DNA of 64,000 bases from NCBI RefSeq assembly GCF_003148665.1, contig NZ_QGGQ01000007.1, positions 62,001 to 126,000 of the forward strand, given 5' to 3'. A program made the position numbers and the translations under genes. Below the pieces are notes generated by a model. That model had not been told where the DNA came from. It was given only the letters and a program-made list of their open reading frames with translations, and ran no database searches. Below, in pieces: positions 37,156-45,772 of this stretch. The stretch comes from Maribacter polysiphoniae. GTDB taxonomy: Bacteria > Bacteroidota > Bacteroidia > Flavobacteriales > Flavobacteriaceae. Every line of letters begins with the position of its first letter. Positions within the stretch are counted from its first letter, which is position 1.

Positions 37156-38456
37156 AAAACATTGTAACCCTATTAACAGTTCTGTTTTTATCCTTTGGAG
37201 TTTCTGCTCACGAGGGTGGACACGGTTCCCCAATTAAAGTTTGGCATTTTACAAATAGTGAAATGAACCTAAAGGCGGAATTCATTGAAAAAATTGACGA
37301 AACGGTGTATCTTATGAATGAGAAACACAAGATTGTATTCTTCAATATTTCAAACTTCACAAGTGAAGAGCAACACTATATTTTGAATAAGGCAACTTGG
37401 ATTGGCGATAAAAACGGTTCAGAAACAGCGTATCCATTATTTTCAATAATCTATGCTAACCTTTTCATTATTTTTGGTGTTGTTTTGTTACTTTTTTCAC
37501 TCTTCAGGTATAGGCAAAAAGGTTCTTCCAAAATCCTGGCTTTTAGTTCAATCGGACTTGCTTTTGTTATTATGGGATGTAAAACCAATAGTTCATCAAA
37601 AGGAATTAAAATGGCTACCAATAGCATTTCATTTTTAGAATCCGTATTTGGAGTCTTTGATAAAGTGACGACCCGCTTCGATAACAAATATTTCTACATA
37701 GAATCAGATGGTTTGCCCGAACACGAAATGATGACAGGCATAACCAATTGGCAACAACAGGTTCCCATTAATCACGATTATTCAGGTCCTAATGCTTGGG
37801 CAATTCCTTTGCAACCTGAATTGGCTGAAAACCCGCTATCGACCAAAGATAATTTTATGAAAGGAGCCATTGCCATTGCTGCGAATGGCATACCGATTTT
37901 TAATCCGTTGAACAATCGTGGTGAAGATGCCAACGCCATTGGGGAATTAGACCAATGGGGCGGACATTGTGGTAGGGCGGATGACTATCATTATCATTTA
38001 CCACCTACGCATTTGCAGTCTAAAGTAGGAAGGGACAAACCCATAGCGTATGCCTTGGATGGTTTTCCAGTTTACGGAGAAACGAAAGAGGCTTTAGACG
38101 AGAATCTTGGACGTTTTACTTCAGACAGTACCTATCAATATCACGCAGTTAAGGAATTTCCGTATCTCATTGCAGCTATGAAAGGGAAAGTAGAATTCAA
38201 TCCAAGAACCAAAGCACCGGAAAATGAAATAATGCCACAAGCAAAAACAAGAGGGGTTCGACCTGATTTAAGACCATTGCGTGGTGCTAAAATTATTGGT
38301 TTCAAGAACCTTGAACCCAACCAATATAGCTTAACATATGAAGTTGAATCATCCATTTATACGATAAATTATGGATGGGATAACAACGGAAAATATAACT
38401 ACGAATTTATAAACCCAGACGGAACAATTACGAATTCGACATATAATAGGGAATAA
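37152..38456 (+). CDS. YHYH protein with SHD1-like N-terminal segment and internal membrane helix
   Basis: 434 aa. Signal peptide to about residue 19. Residues 35-80 (VYLMNEKHKIVFFNISNFTS..EEQHYI) resemble the SHD1/SLA1-homology fold. A transmembrane segment follows (YANLFIIFGVVLLLFSLF). The YHYH domain has GGHCGRADDYHYHLPPTHLQ and AYALDGFPVYG. Last gene of the operon beginning at 35494. Same domain as the lipoprotein at 25478 but different architecture. Confidence 0.85.
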   Translation: MKNIVTLLTVLFLSFGVSAHEGGHGSPIKVWHFTNSEMNLKAEFIEKIDETVYLMNEKHKIVFFNISNFTSEEQHYILNKATWIGDKNGSETAYPLFSIIYANLFIIFGVVLLLFSLFRYRQKGSSKILAFSSIGLAFVIMGCKTNSSSKGIKMATNSISFLESVFGVFDKVTTRFDNKYFYIESDGLPEHEMMTGITNWQQQVPINHDYSGPNAWAIPLQPELAENPLSTKDNFMKGAIAIAANGIPIFNPLNNRGEDANAIGELDQWGGHCGRADDYHYHLPPTHLQSKVGRDKPIAYALDGFPVYGETKEALDENLGRFTSDSTYQYHAVKEFPYLIAAMKGKVEFNPRTKAPENEIMPQAKTRGVRPDLRPLRGAKIIGFKNLEPNQYSLTYEVESSIYTINYGWDNNGKYNYEFINPDGTITNSTYNRE

Positions 38457-38633
38457 AACCAGAGACAGTATAATTGGAGTGTATTTACTAAATTAGGAGT
38501 TGGGTCACCTAACCAATCATACTAACCCATGTCATTTAAGATTTGACAAAACAGTGAAAATATAGTGGCAGATTTCCCCGTAACGTGCACTATACCTGAT
38601 ACATTGGCATTAATTTGAAAAACAGAATTTGAT

Positions 38634-39089
38634 TTGGAAATTATAGAAAAACATAAAAATGAATATATGATTTCAACCGACAAAAAAAAGTTGGATGTTT
38701 CATTGATTCACGATTTTTTGACGAACGAGTCTGGTTGGAGTGACGGAATATCCTATGAAAAGGTGGAAAAATCGATAAACAATTCACTGAATTTCGGAAT
38801 TTATCTTGAGAACAAACTAATTGGATATGCAAGAGTGATTTCAGATTTTTCCACTATCGCATATTTGGGGGATATTTTTATTTTGAAAGAATATCGAGGT
38901 CTTGGATTAAGTAAATGGCTTATGGAGACAATTATGGAACATAAAGAATTACAAGATTTAAGACGGTGGATTTTATTGACAAGTACAGCGGAATGGCTTT
39001 ATGAAAAATATGGATTCACAAAACTTCCCAAACCAGAAATCTATATGGAAAAATTTAATCCGAATGTTTACCTAAATAGAGAAATCTAA
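38634..39089 (+). CDS. GNAT family N-acetyltransferase
   Basis: 151 aa. Acetyl-CoA loop at LGDIFILKEYRGLGLSKWLM (R-G-x-G-x-[SG]). Start taken at the TTG at 38634 because the residues before the ATG at 38667 (EIIEKHKNEYMIST) fit the family N-terminus; the ATG is an alternative giving 140 aa. Substrate unknown. AT-rich compared with the housekeeping region. Confidence 0.85.
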   Translation: MEIIEKHKNEYMISTDKKKLDVSLIHDFLTNESGWSDGISYEKVEKSINNSLNFGIYLENKLIGYARVISDFSTIAYLGDIFILKEYRGLGLSKWLMETIMEHKELQDLRRWILLTSTAEWLYEKYGFTKLPKPEIYMEKFNPNVYLNREI

Positions 39090-39368
39090 AACCAACAAAA
39101 TAATTGTTTTATAATCCATCGATCCACTTATACGGATACATTTAGGTCCCTTTAAGGAGCTTATCTTGTGCTTTAGTTTTCCTACTCTGAAAACATACGA
39201 AACAGTATTCTTACAAAGCTTTTTTCCGTAAACAAAATCCATGTAATCATCATCCCTGTTAATTTATTAATAATCTATTATATTTATAATCAATAATTTA
39301 AAATCATCGTATACCAACAAGACGCGCTGTTTGTATAAAGAAAAGCAACCCTCTCGAACCAATTGAAA

Positions 39369-39836
39369 ATGACCCAAACCGAACTCATAATTTTGAATCT
39401 TAATGAAATTAGGGAAAAAAGTATAAAACTATGGAATGGACTTCCTGAAAACCATTACAATTGGAAACCGGACAAAAATGCAATGAGTGCCATTGAAATG
39501 ATAAGACATGTTTTGGAAGCCGATTATGGATGGAACATTATCATTAACCAAGGAAATATGACAGATTATGCAATACCTTGGAAAAATCGTCCATTCGTAA
39601 GTGTTACCGATGAACTTGAATTTGCCGAACCACATAGAAAAATATTTATGGAAAGTGTCGGACAATTTTCTGATAAGGAATTAAACGAAACTAAGGTCAT
39701 TCACCCAGGCAATGGGGAAAAGAAAATCCTCGGAAAATATTTATTACGGATTGCATATCACGAATCTGTTCACGCAGGGCAATTCCTATCCTATTTAAGA
39801 GCAATGGGAATCGATCGCCCCCAAATATGGGACTGA
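39369..39836 (+). CDS. DinB-superfamily protein
   Basis: 155 aa four-helix bundle of the DinB/YfiT type, a fold used by thiol-dependent transferases. Putative metal ligands: H in EMIRHVLEADYGW, and the pair in IAYHESVHAGQFLSYLRAMG. Start at ATG 39369, two codons inside a TTG alternative. Followed 16 bases later by the zincin-like gene. Confidence 0.85.
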   Translation: MTQTELIILNLNEIREKSIKLWNGLPENHYNWKPDKNAMSAIEMIRHVLEADYGWNIIINQGNMTDYAIPWKNRPFVSVTDELEFAEPHRKIFMESVGQFSDKELNETKVIHPGNGEKKILGKYLLRIAYHESVHAGQFLSYLRAMGIDRPQIWD

Positions 39837-39852
39837 AAATAAAAACGACACT

Positions 39853-40773
39853 ATGAAAAAATCAACCTTTACGAATCTGATTGCCATTTTAATATGTTGT
39901 TCAACGCTCCAAATGCAGGGTCAGGAGTCTTGGATAGACACTTCGGTTCATAGAGGATTAACAGAATTGAAAACAGATTATTCCTTTAAAACCTTGACTT
40001 CAAATGATGCAATAAAAAACACAGCAGCAACGCTGAACAACTTAAACAGATCCAAACTGTATTTTGATAGGATTTTTCAAACAGAATTGGACTTCGCCGT
40101 CCTATTCATTGAAAATAAAGCGTGGGGTAAACATGCCTATTTTCCGCCACCTGGTTTACCCCAAGCCGGGAATGGAAATGTAATACTAGGATTGGATAAG
40201 TCGGTTGTTTCCCAGGAAGTAGAAAAAATGATTACTCAGTTACCTCAACAATATTGGGCTTCATTAAAACCCATTTACGGAGCGGATATCGATTTAGACC
40301 TATTTTACCGTGAGACCTTATCCATTCATGAATTAGTCCATCTTTATCATTTTAAGGAAGGAACCAAGCCACAAAGAAAGTGGTTACAGGAATTATTTGC
40401 CACAATGGGTATGTATGCCTTTATAAAAAAGGAATCCGTTTCTTCTTATGGATTAATGGATACCTATCCGGAATTTGTAATTCAATCTGGGGATGGAATG
40501 GCTGAGTTTAAAACACTCAAGGACTTTGAGGAAAAATATGTTCAAGAACTAACCCCACAAAACTATGAATGGTATCAAATGCAACTGTATCAAAACGCAA
40601 AATCCATCATTGATGCTGGCAAAAGTGATATTTTACCCAAGTTTCTCCATTTTTTGATTGACACGGATTTGAGCAAAACCGAGATACTTTCCGATTTCGA
40701 ATTGTCAACTCGTTTGGAAAAGGAGGTGGGAAAGGAAATCGCTGATATTTTGATTAACTGGAAATATAAATAA
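39853..40773 (+). CDS. secreted zincin-like protein with HExxH
   Basis: 306 aa. Signal peptide MKKSTFTNLIAILICCSTLQMQG. Gluzincin-like site SIHELVHLYHF with a Glu 21 residues after (WLQELFATMG) suggests a zinc metallopeptidase. No family recognised. The hydrophobic C-terminal helix is amphipathic rather than membrane spanning. Just downstream the REP array begins, 14 bases after the stop. Confidence 0.75.
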   Translation: MKKSTFTNLIAILICCSTLQMQGQESWIDTSVHRGLTELKTDYSFKTLTSNDAIKNTAATLNNLNRSKLYFDRIFQTELDFAVLFIENKAWGKHAYFPPPGLPQAGNGNVILGLDKSVVSQEVEKMITQLPQQYWASLKPIYGADIDLDLFYRETLSIHELVHLYHFKEGTKPQRKWLQELFATMGMYAFIKKESVSSYGLMDTYPEFVIQSGDGMAEFKTLKDFEEKYVQELTPQNYEWYQMQLYQNAKSIIDAGKSDILPKFLHFLIDTDLSKTEILSDFELSTRLEKEVGKEIADILINWKYK

Positions 40774-40789
40774 CGGTTATATAAACTCC

Positions 40790-41306
40790 GCTCTGCGAAG
40801 TCTGTGACTTCGTAGCGCCAAGCACTACCAAGTCTGTAACTTTAAACGATTGACAATAAACACGCTCTGCGGAGTCTGTGACTTCAAACCGTATTGAGTA
40901 AGTGACAAGAGTGAAATAGCGCAGCCTAATGTTATGGAGTGAAGTTGCAAACTTCGCACAGCTGAGCTTAACAAAAACAGAATACCAATATTCGATACAG
41001 GCCGTGAAAAGAACTCTATAATATTCCAAAAATCGGGAGGATATATTCACCGCTCTGCGAAGTCTGTGACTTCGTAGCGCCAAGCACTACCAAGTCTGTA
41101 ACTTTAAACGATTGACAATAAACACGCTCTGCGGAGTCTGTGACTTCGTAGCGTATTGAGTAAGTGACAAGAGTGAAATAGCGCAGCCTAATGTTATGAA
41201 GCGAAGTTGCAAACTTCGCACAGCTGAGCTTAACAAAAACAGAATACCAATATTCGATACAGGCCGTGAAAAAAACTCCGCTCTGCGAAGTCTGTGACTT
41301 CGTAGC
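40790..41306. repeat. REP array: two tandem R1-R1b-R2 units plus a terminal R1
   Basis: R1 at 40790, 41052 and 41280; an R1 relative with GCGGAGTC at 40864 and 41126; R2-type hairpins at 40937 and 41199. Unit 1 (262 bases) and unit 2 (228 bases) share all intervening text, including the phrases CCAAGCACTACCAAG and AACAAAAACAGAATACC. Unit 1 carries about 30 extra bases at its end. Open frames across the array on the minus strand are repeat-encoded and not genes. Confidence 0.88.
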
Positions 41307-41307
41307 G

Positions 41308-41454
41308 CCAAGCACTACGCTGACAAGGACAATCTTGGTGCTTTTACTATGGTACCTGCTTCCTGAATACAGATTCATTGCAATTCCCTTTGGAATAGTA
41401 ATAATCTATATCATTACATTAATGATTTTTAAGTACAGAAAAAAAGCGGAATGA
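41308..41454 (+). pseudogene. C-terminal fragment of a membrane protein fused to a REP hairpin
   Basis: Open frame with no native start: the R1 hairpin at 41280-41306 supplies the upstream codons. The fragment reads LTRTILVLLLWYLLP...IAIPFGIVIIYIITLMIFKYRKKAE, a hydrophobic two-helix end with a Lys-rich cytoplasmic tail. Parent gene not recognised. Same pattern as the BNR gene at 26814, but here the 3' rather than the 5' part remains. Confidence 0.55.
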
Positions 41455-41659
41455 AACCAATCGATAACAATACCTCTCTAAAAAAAAAAGCGTATTCCAG
41501 CACTATAAATCAAAATAAACCTTTTTTTCTTCCATTGGTTATTTGGGAATAGGGGCGTAGATATATGTGTATTAATGTGTTGGGAATCCATGTGCGATTA
41601 TAACAACGATTCCGTTCAAAAAATTTAAAAAAGAATTCTTTCACTTTAAAAATTTATCA

Positions 41660-41667
41660 TAATTTTG
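41660..41667 (+). promoter_or_regulatory. TAnnTTTG -7 box upstream of the cobalamin riboswitch
   Basis: TAATTTTG; predicted transcription start about 41674, right at the riboswitch 5' edge. Confidence 0.5.
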
Positions 41668-41675
41668 ACCCGATT

Positions 41676-41852
41676 TTCGGTTACATATTCTTTTAAAAGA
41701 ATGGTATTAAAAGGGAATCAGGTGTAAATCCTGAACAGTTCCCGCTGCTGTAAATCCCTTCCGGTTGTTCCGGAAAAAATCTTTTTGACAAACCACTGTC
41801 CTTTGGGATGGGAAGGGTTAAAAAGAGGGATGAGTCAGAAGACCTGCCGCAA
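41676..41852 (+). ncRNA. cobalamin (B12) riboswitch
   Basis: The conserved aptamer phrases are in order: AAAGGGAATCAGGTG, AATCCTGAACAGTTCCCGC, TGCTGTAA, CCACTGTCC, GGATGGGAAGG and the B12 box GAGTCAGAAGACCTGCC. Downstream bases to 41972 (including TCGGGAGTTATAGCTTTGGG) would be the expression platform. In Bacteroidota such elements switch off cobalamin uptake genes when adenosylcobalamin is plentiful; here the controlled gene is the lipoprotein at 41973. Confidence 0.95.
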
Positions 41853-41972
41853 TTCACATAGACAGAGCTTTCGGGAGTTATAGCTTTGGGTAGATTTTCT
41901 ATTCTGACCATATCCCCATTGTTTTGTTTTGTAAATAAGTTAATTCAAATTATTAACCTTAATACAATTCAA

Positions 41973-43118
41973 ATGCAACGAACATCAACTTTTAAAGTAT
42001 TGACCCTCTTGGCGGGTATCCTCTTTTTTTCATCCTGTAGCGACGACGATGAAGAAGAGATCGTACCTATGTCCTTTACCATTGCCGATTATCAGTCGGA
42101 ATATGAGTTCACCTTGGGCGATACGTTGGTGATCGATCATGAAATACAGAATATTCCTTTAAATACTGGTTTTAGCTGGGTATTGGGTGAAACCGTAATC
42201 TCCACCACTAAAAACCTGGAGTATGTCCTTGGGGAAGCAGGGACCTTCGCACTTGAATTCAACGCAAAGGCGGATAACGATTCCCTCTTTAGGGCCTATC
42301 AGCTGACCGTAAATGATCCGTATGAGTTGTACTTTCGTCCAAAAACGGAAAGCAGTAGTTTATATATTTCAGAAATAATAGAATACAAACCCGCACCGGG
42401 ACAGTTTATCAATGATACCTATGGTACCATGGAAGCTGCCGCGAAAATAGTCGGTGGAAAATCCGACCTTCTTTCCTTGGGAGCTTGGGGCGGCTACGTG
42501 GTTTTTACCTTTGACCATACCATTGAAAACCAGGCTGAAGCCAAGGATTTCGTAGTGTATGGCAATGCGATGAACGGACTTTCAGAACCCGGTATCGTAA
42601 AGGTTTCCTTTGATGAAAACGGGAATGGGTTACCTGATGATGCTTGGTATGAACTGGCAGGTAGTGTCCATGAAGCTGAAACCACTTTGCTGGATTATGC
42701 GACTACGTATACCAATCCCGGCGAGCATGCCGATGTAGCATGGGTCGATAACCGCGATACTAGCGGAAGTGTATTGGTCAGTTCTTACCATGCGCAGAAC
42801 TACTATCCGCTTTTTATTGAAGAGCAAGAGCAGGTAACCTTTAACGGTACCAGGGTGTATCCTACGATAAATTCAAGTGGTTTTGTTTCTATAGACGCCT
42901 TGGAATGGGGGTATGTAGACAATTTTGATGCGGAGTATAGTATCTATGGCGGAAATGCCATGGAAATTGATTGGGCCGTAGATGCGGATGGGAATGTAGT
43001 GGATTTAAAAGGAATCGATTTTGTAAAGGTGTACTCCGGGGTACAGGAAAATGCGGGTTGGCTTGGTGAAGTCTCAACGGAGATCAAAGGTGCTTCAGAC
43101 CTTTCGATGATTAATTAA
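41973..43118 (+). CDS. B12-riboswitch-controlled surface lipoprotein
   Basis: 381 aa. Lipobox FFSSC with the acidic run SDDDEEE just after it, a likely surface-export signal. PKD-like N-terminal domain (residues 35-110), then a conserved domain with FVVYGNAMNGLSEPGIVKVS, NGLPDDAWYELAGS and ISGVQENAGWLGEVSTEI-like C-terminus. Its place after a cobalamin riboswitch suggests a role in capturing corrinoids at the cell surface, comparable in logic to BtuG/BtuH of Bacteroides although the domain is different. ATG at 41973 preferred over an in-frame start 29 codons upstream that lies near the riboswitch. No BtuB receptor follows. Confidence 0.82.
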   Translation: MQRTSTFKVLTLLAGILFFSSCSDDDEEEIVPMSFTIADYQSEYEFTLGDTLVIDHEIQNIPLNTGFSWVLGETVISTTKNLEYVLGEAGTFALEFNAKADNDSLFRAYQLTVNDPYELYFRPKTESSSLYISEIIEYKPAPGQFINDTYGTMEAAAKIVGGKSDLLSLGAWGGYVVFTFDHTIENQAEAKDFVVYGNAMNGLSEPGIVKVSFDENGNGLPDDAWYELAGSVHEAETTLLDYATTYTNPGEHADVAWVDNRDTSGSVLVSSYHAQNYYPLFIEEQEQVTFNGTRVYPTINSSGFVSIDALEWGYVDNFDAEYSIYGGNAMEIDWAVDADGNVVDLKGIDFVKVYSGVQENAGWLGEVSTEIKGASDLSMIN

Positions 43119-43147
43119 TGGCTATTCTTAGAGTTCAATATGGGATG

Positions 43148-43176
43148 GGGTCCACGTTTTACGTGGGCCCTTTTCT
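43148..43176 (+). terminator. terminator after the B12-regulated gene
   Basis: Arms GGGTCCACGT / ACGTGGGCCC around TTT with one G-T wobble, then TTTTCTTT. Confidence 0.75.
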
Positions 43177-43215
43177 TTGCTTATATCCACCATCTTGCAT
43201 CTCGGTTACGAGGGG

Positions 43216-43380
43216 TTAGGGTAATCGCTCTATTTGTTTCATCACCTGTTCCGCTTCAAATACTTTGGCATCGCTCATTTTACGATTGGTGGTAGAAAGG
43301 CTATGGGCCTCTTTCAAGAGCTTAGCGTATTGCGCTTGCAGTTTTTCTTTCTTCGTTTTCTTATTGAATAGTCCGAACAT
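43216..43380 (-). CDS. Lacal_2735-like small protein
   Basis: 54 aa from the ATG at 43380 (MFGLFNKKTKKEKLQ), chosen over an upstream in-frame start. Charged helical protein with KEAHSLSTTNRKMSDAKV, a pattern I know from the flavobacterial Lacal_2735 family of unknown function. Convergent with the B12-regulated gene. Confidence 0.75.
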   Translation of the reverse strand: MFGLFNKKTKKEKLQAQYAKLLKEAHSLSTTNRKMSDAKVFEAEQVMKQIERLP

Positions 43381-43588
43381 TGTTTTGTATTGGTAGGATG
43401 CCCCTAGGGATATCATGGTTTATGCTATAAAGATATATAATGTTTAAGAAATAATTATAAACATTAAACAAAATATAACATTTGCGTTGTTTCCAAGAAC
43501 AGGTACAAGGTTGATAATTGTTGATAAGTCTGTTTTTCAGAGGGTTATGTTTGTCATATTTTTAATATGTGATATTCCGATCATTCCC

Positions 43589-43615
43589 GCTCTGCGAAGT
43601 CTGTGACTTCGTAGC
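43589..43615. repeat. REP-like hairpin, type R1
   Basis: Same sequence as at 27707. Confidence 0.85.
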
Positions 43616-43669
43616 AACCATACTTTTAGCGTACGATTTAATGTAAGTGTGGGAATAGGGTAGGGAATA

Positions 43670-43765
43670 GGTGTGTAAGTGTTAGTTACAACCGAACCAT
43701 GGCTTTTGAATCGCAAATGTATTGGAATTAGGGTGTGGTACAGGGAAAAATACCCGACATTTGTG
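43670..43765 (+). pseudogene. SAM methyltransferase fragment, copy 1
   Basis: Forward codons from about 43707 read NVLELGCGTGKNTRHL, the SAM-binding motif I of class I methyltransferases, then break into repeat sequence. The preceding text matches copy 2 at 44110-44195 almost base for base. No start codon or C-terminal part. Confidence 0.6.
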
Positions 43766-43796
43766 TTTTCATTACGACTATTTATTCATTATTTCT

Positions 43797-43870
43797 GTCC
43801 CCTCGAGCGGAGTCGAGAGGTTGTTTCATTGGCGTTTTTTTCAATAGGTCTCGACTGCGCTCGACCTGAC
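43797..43870. repeat. SR hairpin repeat, copy 1
   Basis: Arms CGAGCGGAGTCGAGA and TCTCGACTGCGCTCG (one mismatch) separated by about 30 bases. A family different from R1/R2. Copy 2 lies 116 bases downstream, so the unit including TCATTACGACTATTTATT is tandemly duplicated. Confidence 0.85.
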
Positions 43871-43912
43871 ATTTGTTTTTTCATTACAACTATTTATTAG
43901 TTATTGTTGTCC

Positions 43913-43986
43913 GTCCCCTCGAGCGGAGTCGAGAGGTTGTTTCATTAGCGTTTTTTTCAATAGGTCTCGACTGCGCTCGACCTGAC
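43913..43986. repeat. SR hairpin repeat, copy 2
   Basis: Same as copy 1 apart from one base (CATTAGCG for CATTGGCG). Confidence 0.85.
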
Positions 43987-44029
43987 AATTGGTTGTTCAT
44001 TACGACTATTTATTTGTTATAGCTGTCCC

Positions 44030-44056
44030 GCTCTGCGAAGTCTGTGACTTCGTAGC
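44030..44056. repeat. REP-like hairpin, type R1
   Basis: Same as at 27707, with flanks identical to the copy at 43589. Confidence 0.85.
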
Positions 44057-44117
44057 AACTATACTTTTAGCGTACGATTTAATGTAAGTGTGGGAATAGG
44101 GTAGGGAATAGGTGTGT

Positions 44118-44348
44118 AAGTGTTAGTTACAACCGAACCCTAACTTTTGAATCGTTAATGTCGTGGAATTAGGATGTGGTACAGGGAAAAACACAGTATG
44201 GTTGTTAAAAAAGGCCCAGCAGATCATTGGATTGGATTTTCCCCAAGAGATGCTGAACATAGCCAAAGAAAAAATAACAGCTTTCCTTGCCAAATTAAAA
44301 ATTCCAAATTCCAAAAGTCAAAAAAACCGAGGAACAAAACACAGTTAG
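44118..44348 (+). pseudogene. SAM methyltransferase fragment, copy 2
   Basis: Codons read VSYNRTLTF, a stop, then VNVVELGCGTGKNTVWL and LKKAQQIIGLDFPQEMLNIA, i.e. motif I and the following acidic loop of a class I methyltransferase. The tail after AKEKITAFL is low-complexity Lys/Asn sequence and ends at 44348. The start and the catalytic C-terminal half are missing, so it is a relic. Confidence 0.7.
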
Positions 44349-44454
44349 AAAGCACCCAGATTAAAAGCTTGGGCGTATCTTTGGCGTGCGAAAAAGTAGC
44401 CGCATTAATTGTACAACCAATTGCAATAAACATATATAATTAGCATAAAAAAAC

Positions 44455-44856
44455 ATGGAAAGTAATAAACAAAAAACACATCAACTGGCATCGGAAAAAT
44501 TGATCGGTTCCGTGGTATCGATCGGGACGGATAGTGCTACGGTTAAACTGACCATTACCGAAGAAATGATCGTTGATAGCTACCATCTTTCCCACGGTAG
44601 TTTTGTTTTTGGTCTGGCGGATTATGCCGCTATGTTGGCCGTAAACGAGCCGACCGTAGTTTTAGGGAAGGCCACTTCAAAGTTTTTGAAACCGGTTGTT
44701 TTACATGACGAGGTCACTGCCGTTGCTACGATCACCGATAATTCCAACGGAAAAAAAGTTACCGTATCGGTAGTGGTCGAAAACCAAAATAACGAACAGG
44801 TCTTTGAAGGGGAATTCGTTTGCTTCGTTTTGGAAAAACACATTCTGGAGGATTGA
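44455..44856 (+). CDS. hotdog-fold thioesterase (PaaI-like)
   Basis: 133 aa. Hotdog core with the hot-dog helix HGSFVFGLADYAAMLAVNEP, then strands LGKATSKFLKPVVLHDEVTA and KKVTVSVVVENQNNEQVFEG. The HGS-x-x-F-x-x-x-D segment marks acyl-CoA thioesterases, although the general base position cannot be fixed by eye. Cytosolic. It lies directly after the repeat region. Confidence 0.85.
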   Translation: MESNKQKTHQLASEKLIGSVVSIGTDSATVKLTITEEMIVDSYHLSHGSFVFGLADYAAMLAVNEPTVVLGKATSKFLKPVVLHDEVTAVATITDNSNGKKVTVSVVVENQNNEQVFEGEFVCFVLEKHILED

Positions 44857-45051
44857 TTTCATTGGGCTACCCTTTCTTCAAGGATAACCCAATGGAACAA
44901 GAACACCCGAGCCCAAATCATAAGACCAGGCAGGATCCCTCCCAAAAGTTGTGTATGGGTTAAAAAGATAACCGCTTCGGTTCATTTAATCCGGAATAAA
45001 CGAATGGGCCCATGGCATTTGTCCAATCAAAATGGAAAAATGCCCCCTTCG

Positions 45052-45153
45052 CTATATCCCAAAGGTCATGATAATCACCAGAAGTAGTATGGCGCCTATA
45101 AATAAAGCGCCAGTAATAAGCAACACTCTTCCATCTCGTTTTTTTCTGTGCAT
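45052..45153 (-). CDS. 33-aa membrane protein
   Basis: MHRKKRDGRVLLITGALFIG followed by AILLLVIIMTFGI: a basic N-terminus and one membrane helix, so the C-terminus faces outward. Its ATG lies two bases beyond the stop of the 58-aa gene, indicating translational coupling. No family known to me. Confidence 0.5.
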   Translation of the reverse strand: MHRKKRDGRVLLITGALFIGAILLLVIIMTFGI

Positions 45154-45155
45154 AA

Positions 45156-45332
45156 TTAGAAATTGGCGAATGGGAAGTCAGTAAATAACCTGAATAAAAA
45201 TACGTATAATACCATGGCGAACATGGCCATGGTGAACCAAGTAAAAGCCTTGAAATAATTTCGGACTACGTAATTTTTTATACTCCTGAATTGGTCTGAA
45301 TAAATCTCTTTAAAAAGTAAAACTGTTTTCAT
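45156..45332 (-). CDS. 58-aa single-TM protein (DUF6747-like)
   Basis: MKTVLLFKEIYSDQFRSIKN leads into YVVRNYFKAFTWFTMAMF and AMVLYVFLFRLFTDFPFANF. One membrane helix with an amphipathic N-terminus. The pattern K-E-I-Y...NYFK-x-F-x-W-F matches short flavobacterial proteins that I believe are grouped as DUF6747. Upstream partner of the 33-aa gene. Confidence 0.65.
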   Translation of the reverse strand: MKTVLLFKEIYSDQFRSIKNYVVRNYFKAFTWFTMAMFAMVLYVFLFRLFTDFPFANF

Positions 45333-45772
45333 ATAATGTTTGTTTGTTGTGGTTCAAAGATTGGGTGGTAATTGGGGTTTCCTTATAATTTTTCGGCAAA
45401 AGGCTGAAAATTGGCAGTGAACTGCACATAGACCCGAAAAATCTAGTGATTTACTAGGGATTGCAAAAAAGGTCGTACGGGTTTAAAAGTAAATTCTCGG
45501 GATGTTCTGCAACCACCTAAGTATGGGATTATGGATATGTGATGTGTTCGTGCCATCCCAAACAGCATGATAGGGCCTCAGGATGGGACGGATTGGTTCG
45601 CGACGTGATATATCGTGAAATTATAAATTCATGGGGTATTAAATCACCTTGTTAAAAAGGGTGACCACTTTGATACCCTATTTTATGCATATAAATTGGT
45701 AGTTCACAACATTTCTTAACCACACATTAATATTGAGTCTAGTTTTGTAGATGAATTTAAAAATGGGCAATT
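45333..45772. other. 440-base gap with promoter box
   Basis: No gene seen. A TAGTTTTG box at 45740-45747 fits the -7 consensus and lies 26 bases before the receiver-protein start. Confidence 0.45.

Larger units (their letters stand above)
43381..44454. other. 1.1-kb region of nested repeats and gene fragments
   Basis: No intact gene. Order: R1 (43589), methyltransferase fragment 1, two 74-base SR hairpins in a tandem duplication, R1 (44030), methyltransferase fragment 2, then a T-poor tail before the thioesterase. The block 43589-43757 is repeated at 44030-44198. Confidence 0.7.

Noticed and set aside
40754-41378. Minus-strand open frames of 109 and 120 codons across the REP array
   Set aside because: They are encoded by the R1/R2 repeats and their spacers, and the two translations are near copies of each other because the DNA is tandemly repeated.
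43589-44100. Possible CRISPR array because of regularly spaced repeats
   Set aside because: Only two copies of each unit, spacers are themselves duplicated rather than unique, and no cas gene is near.
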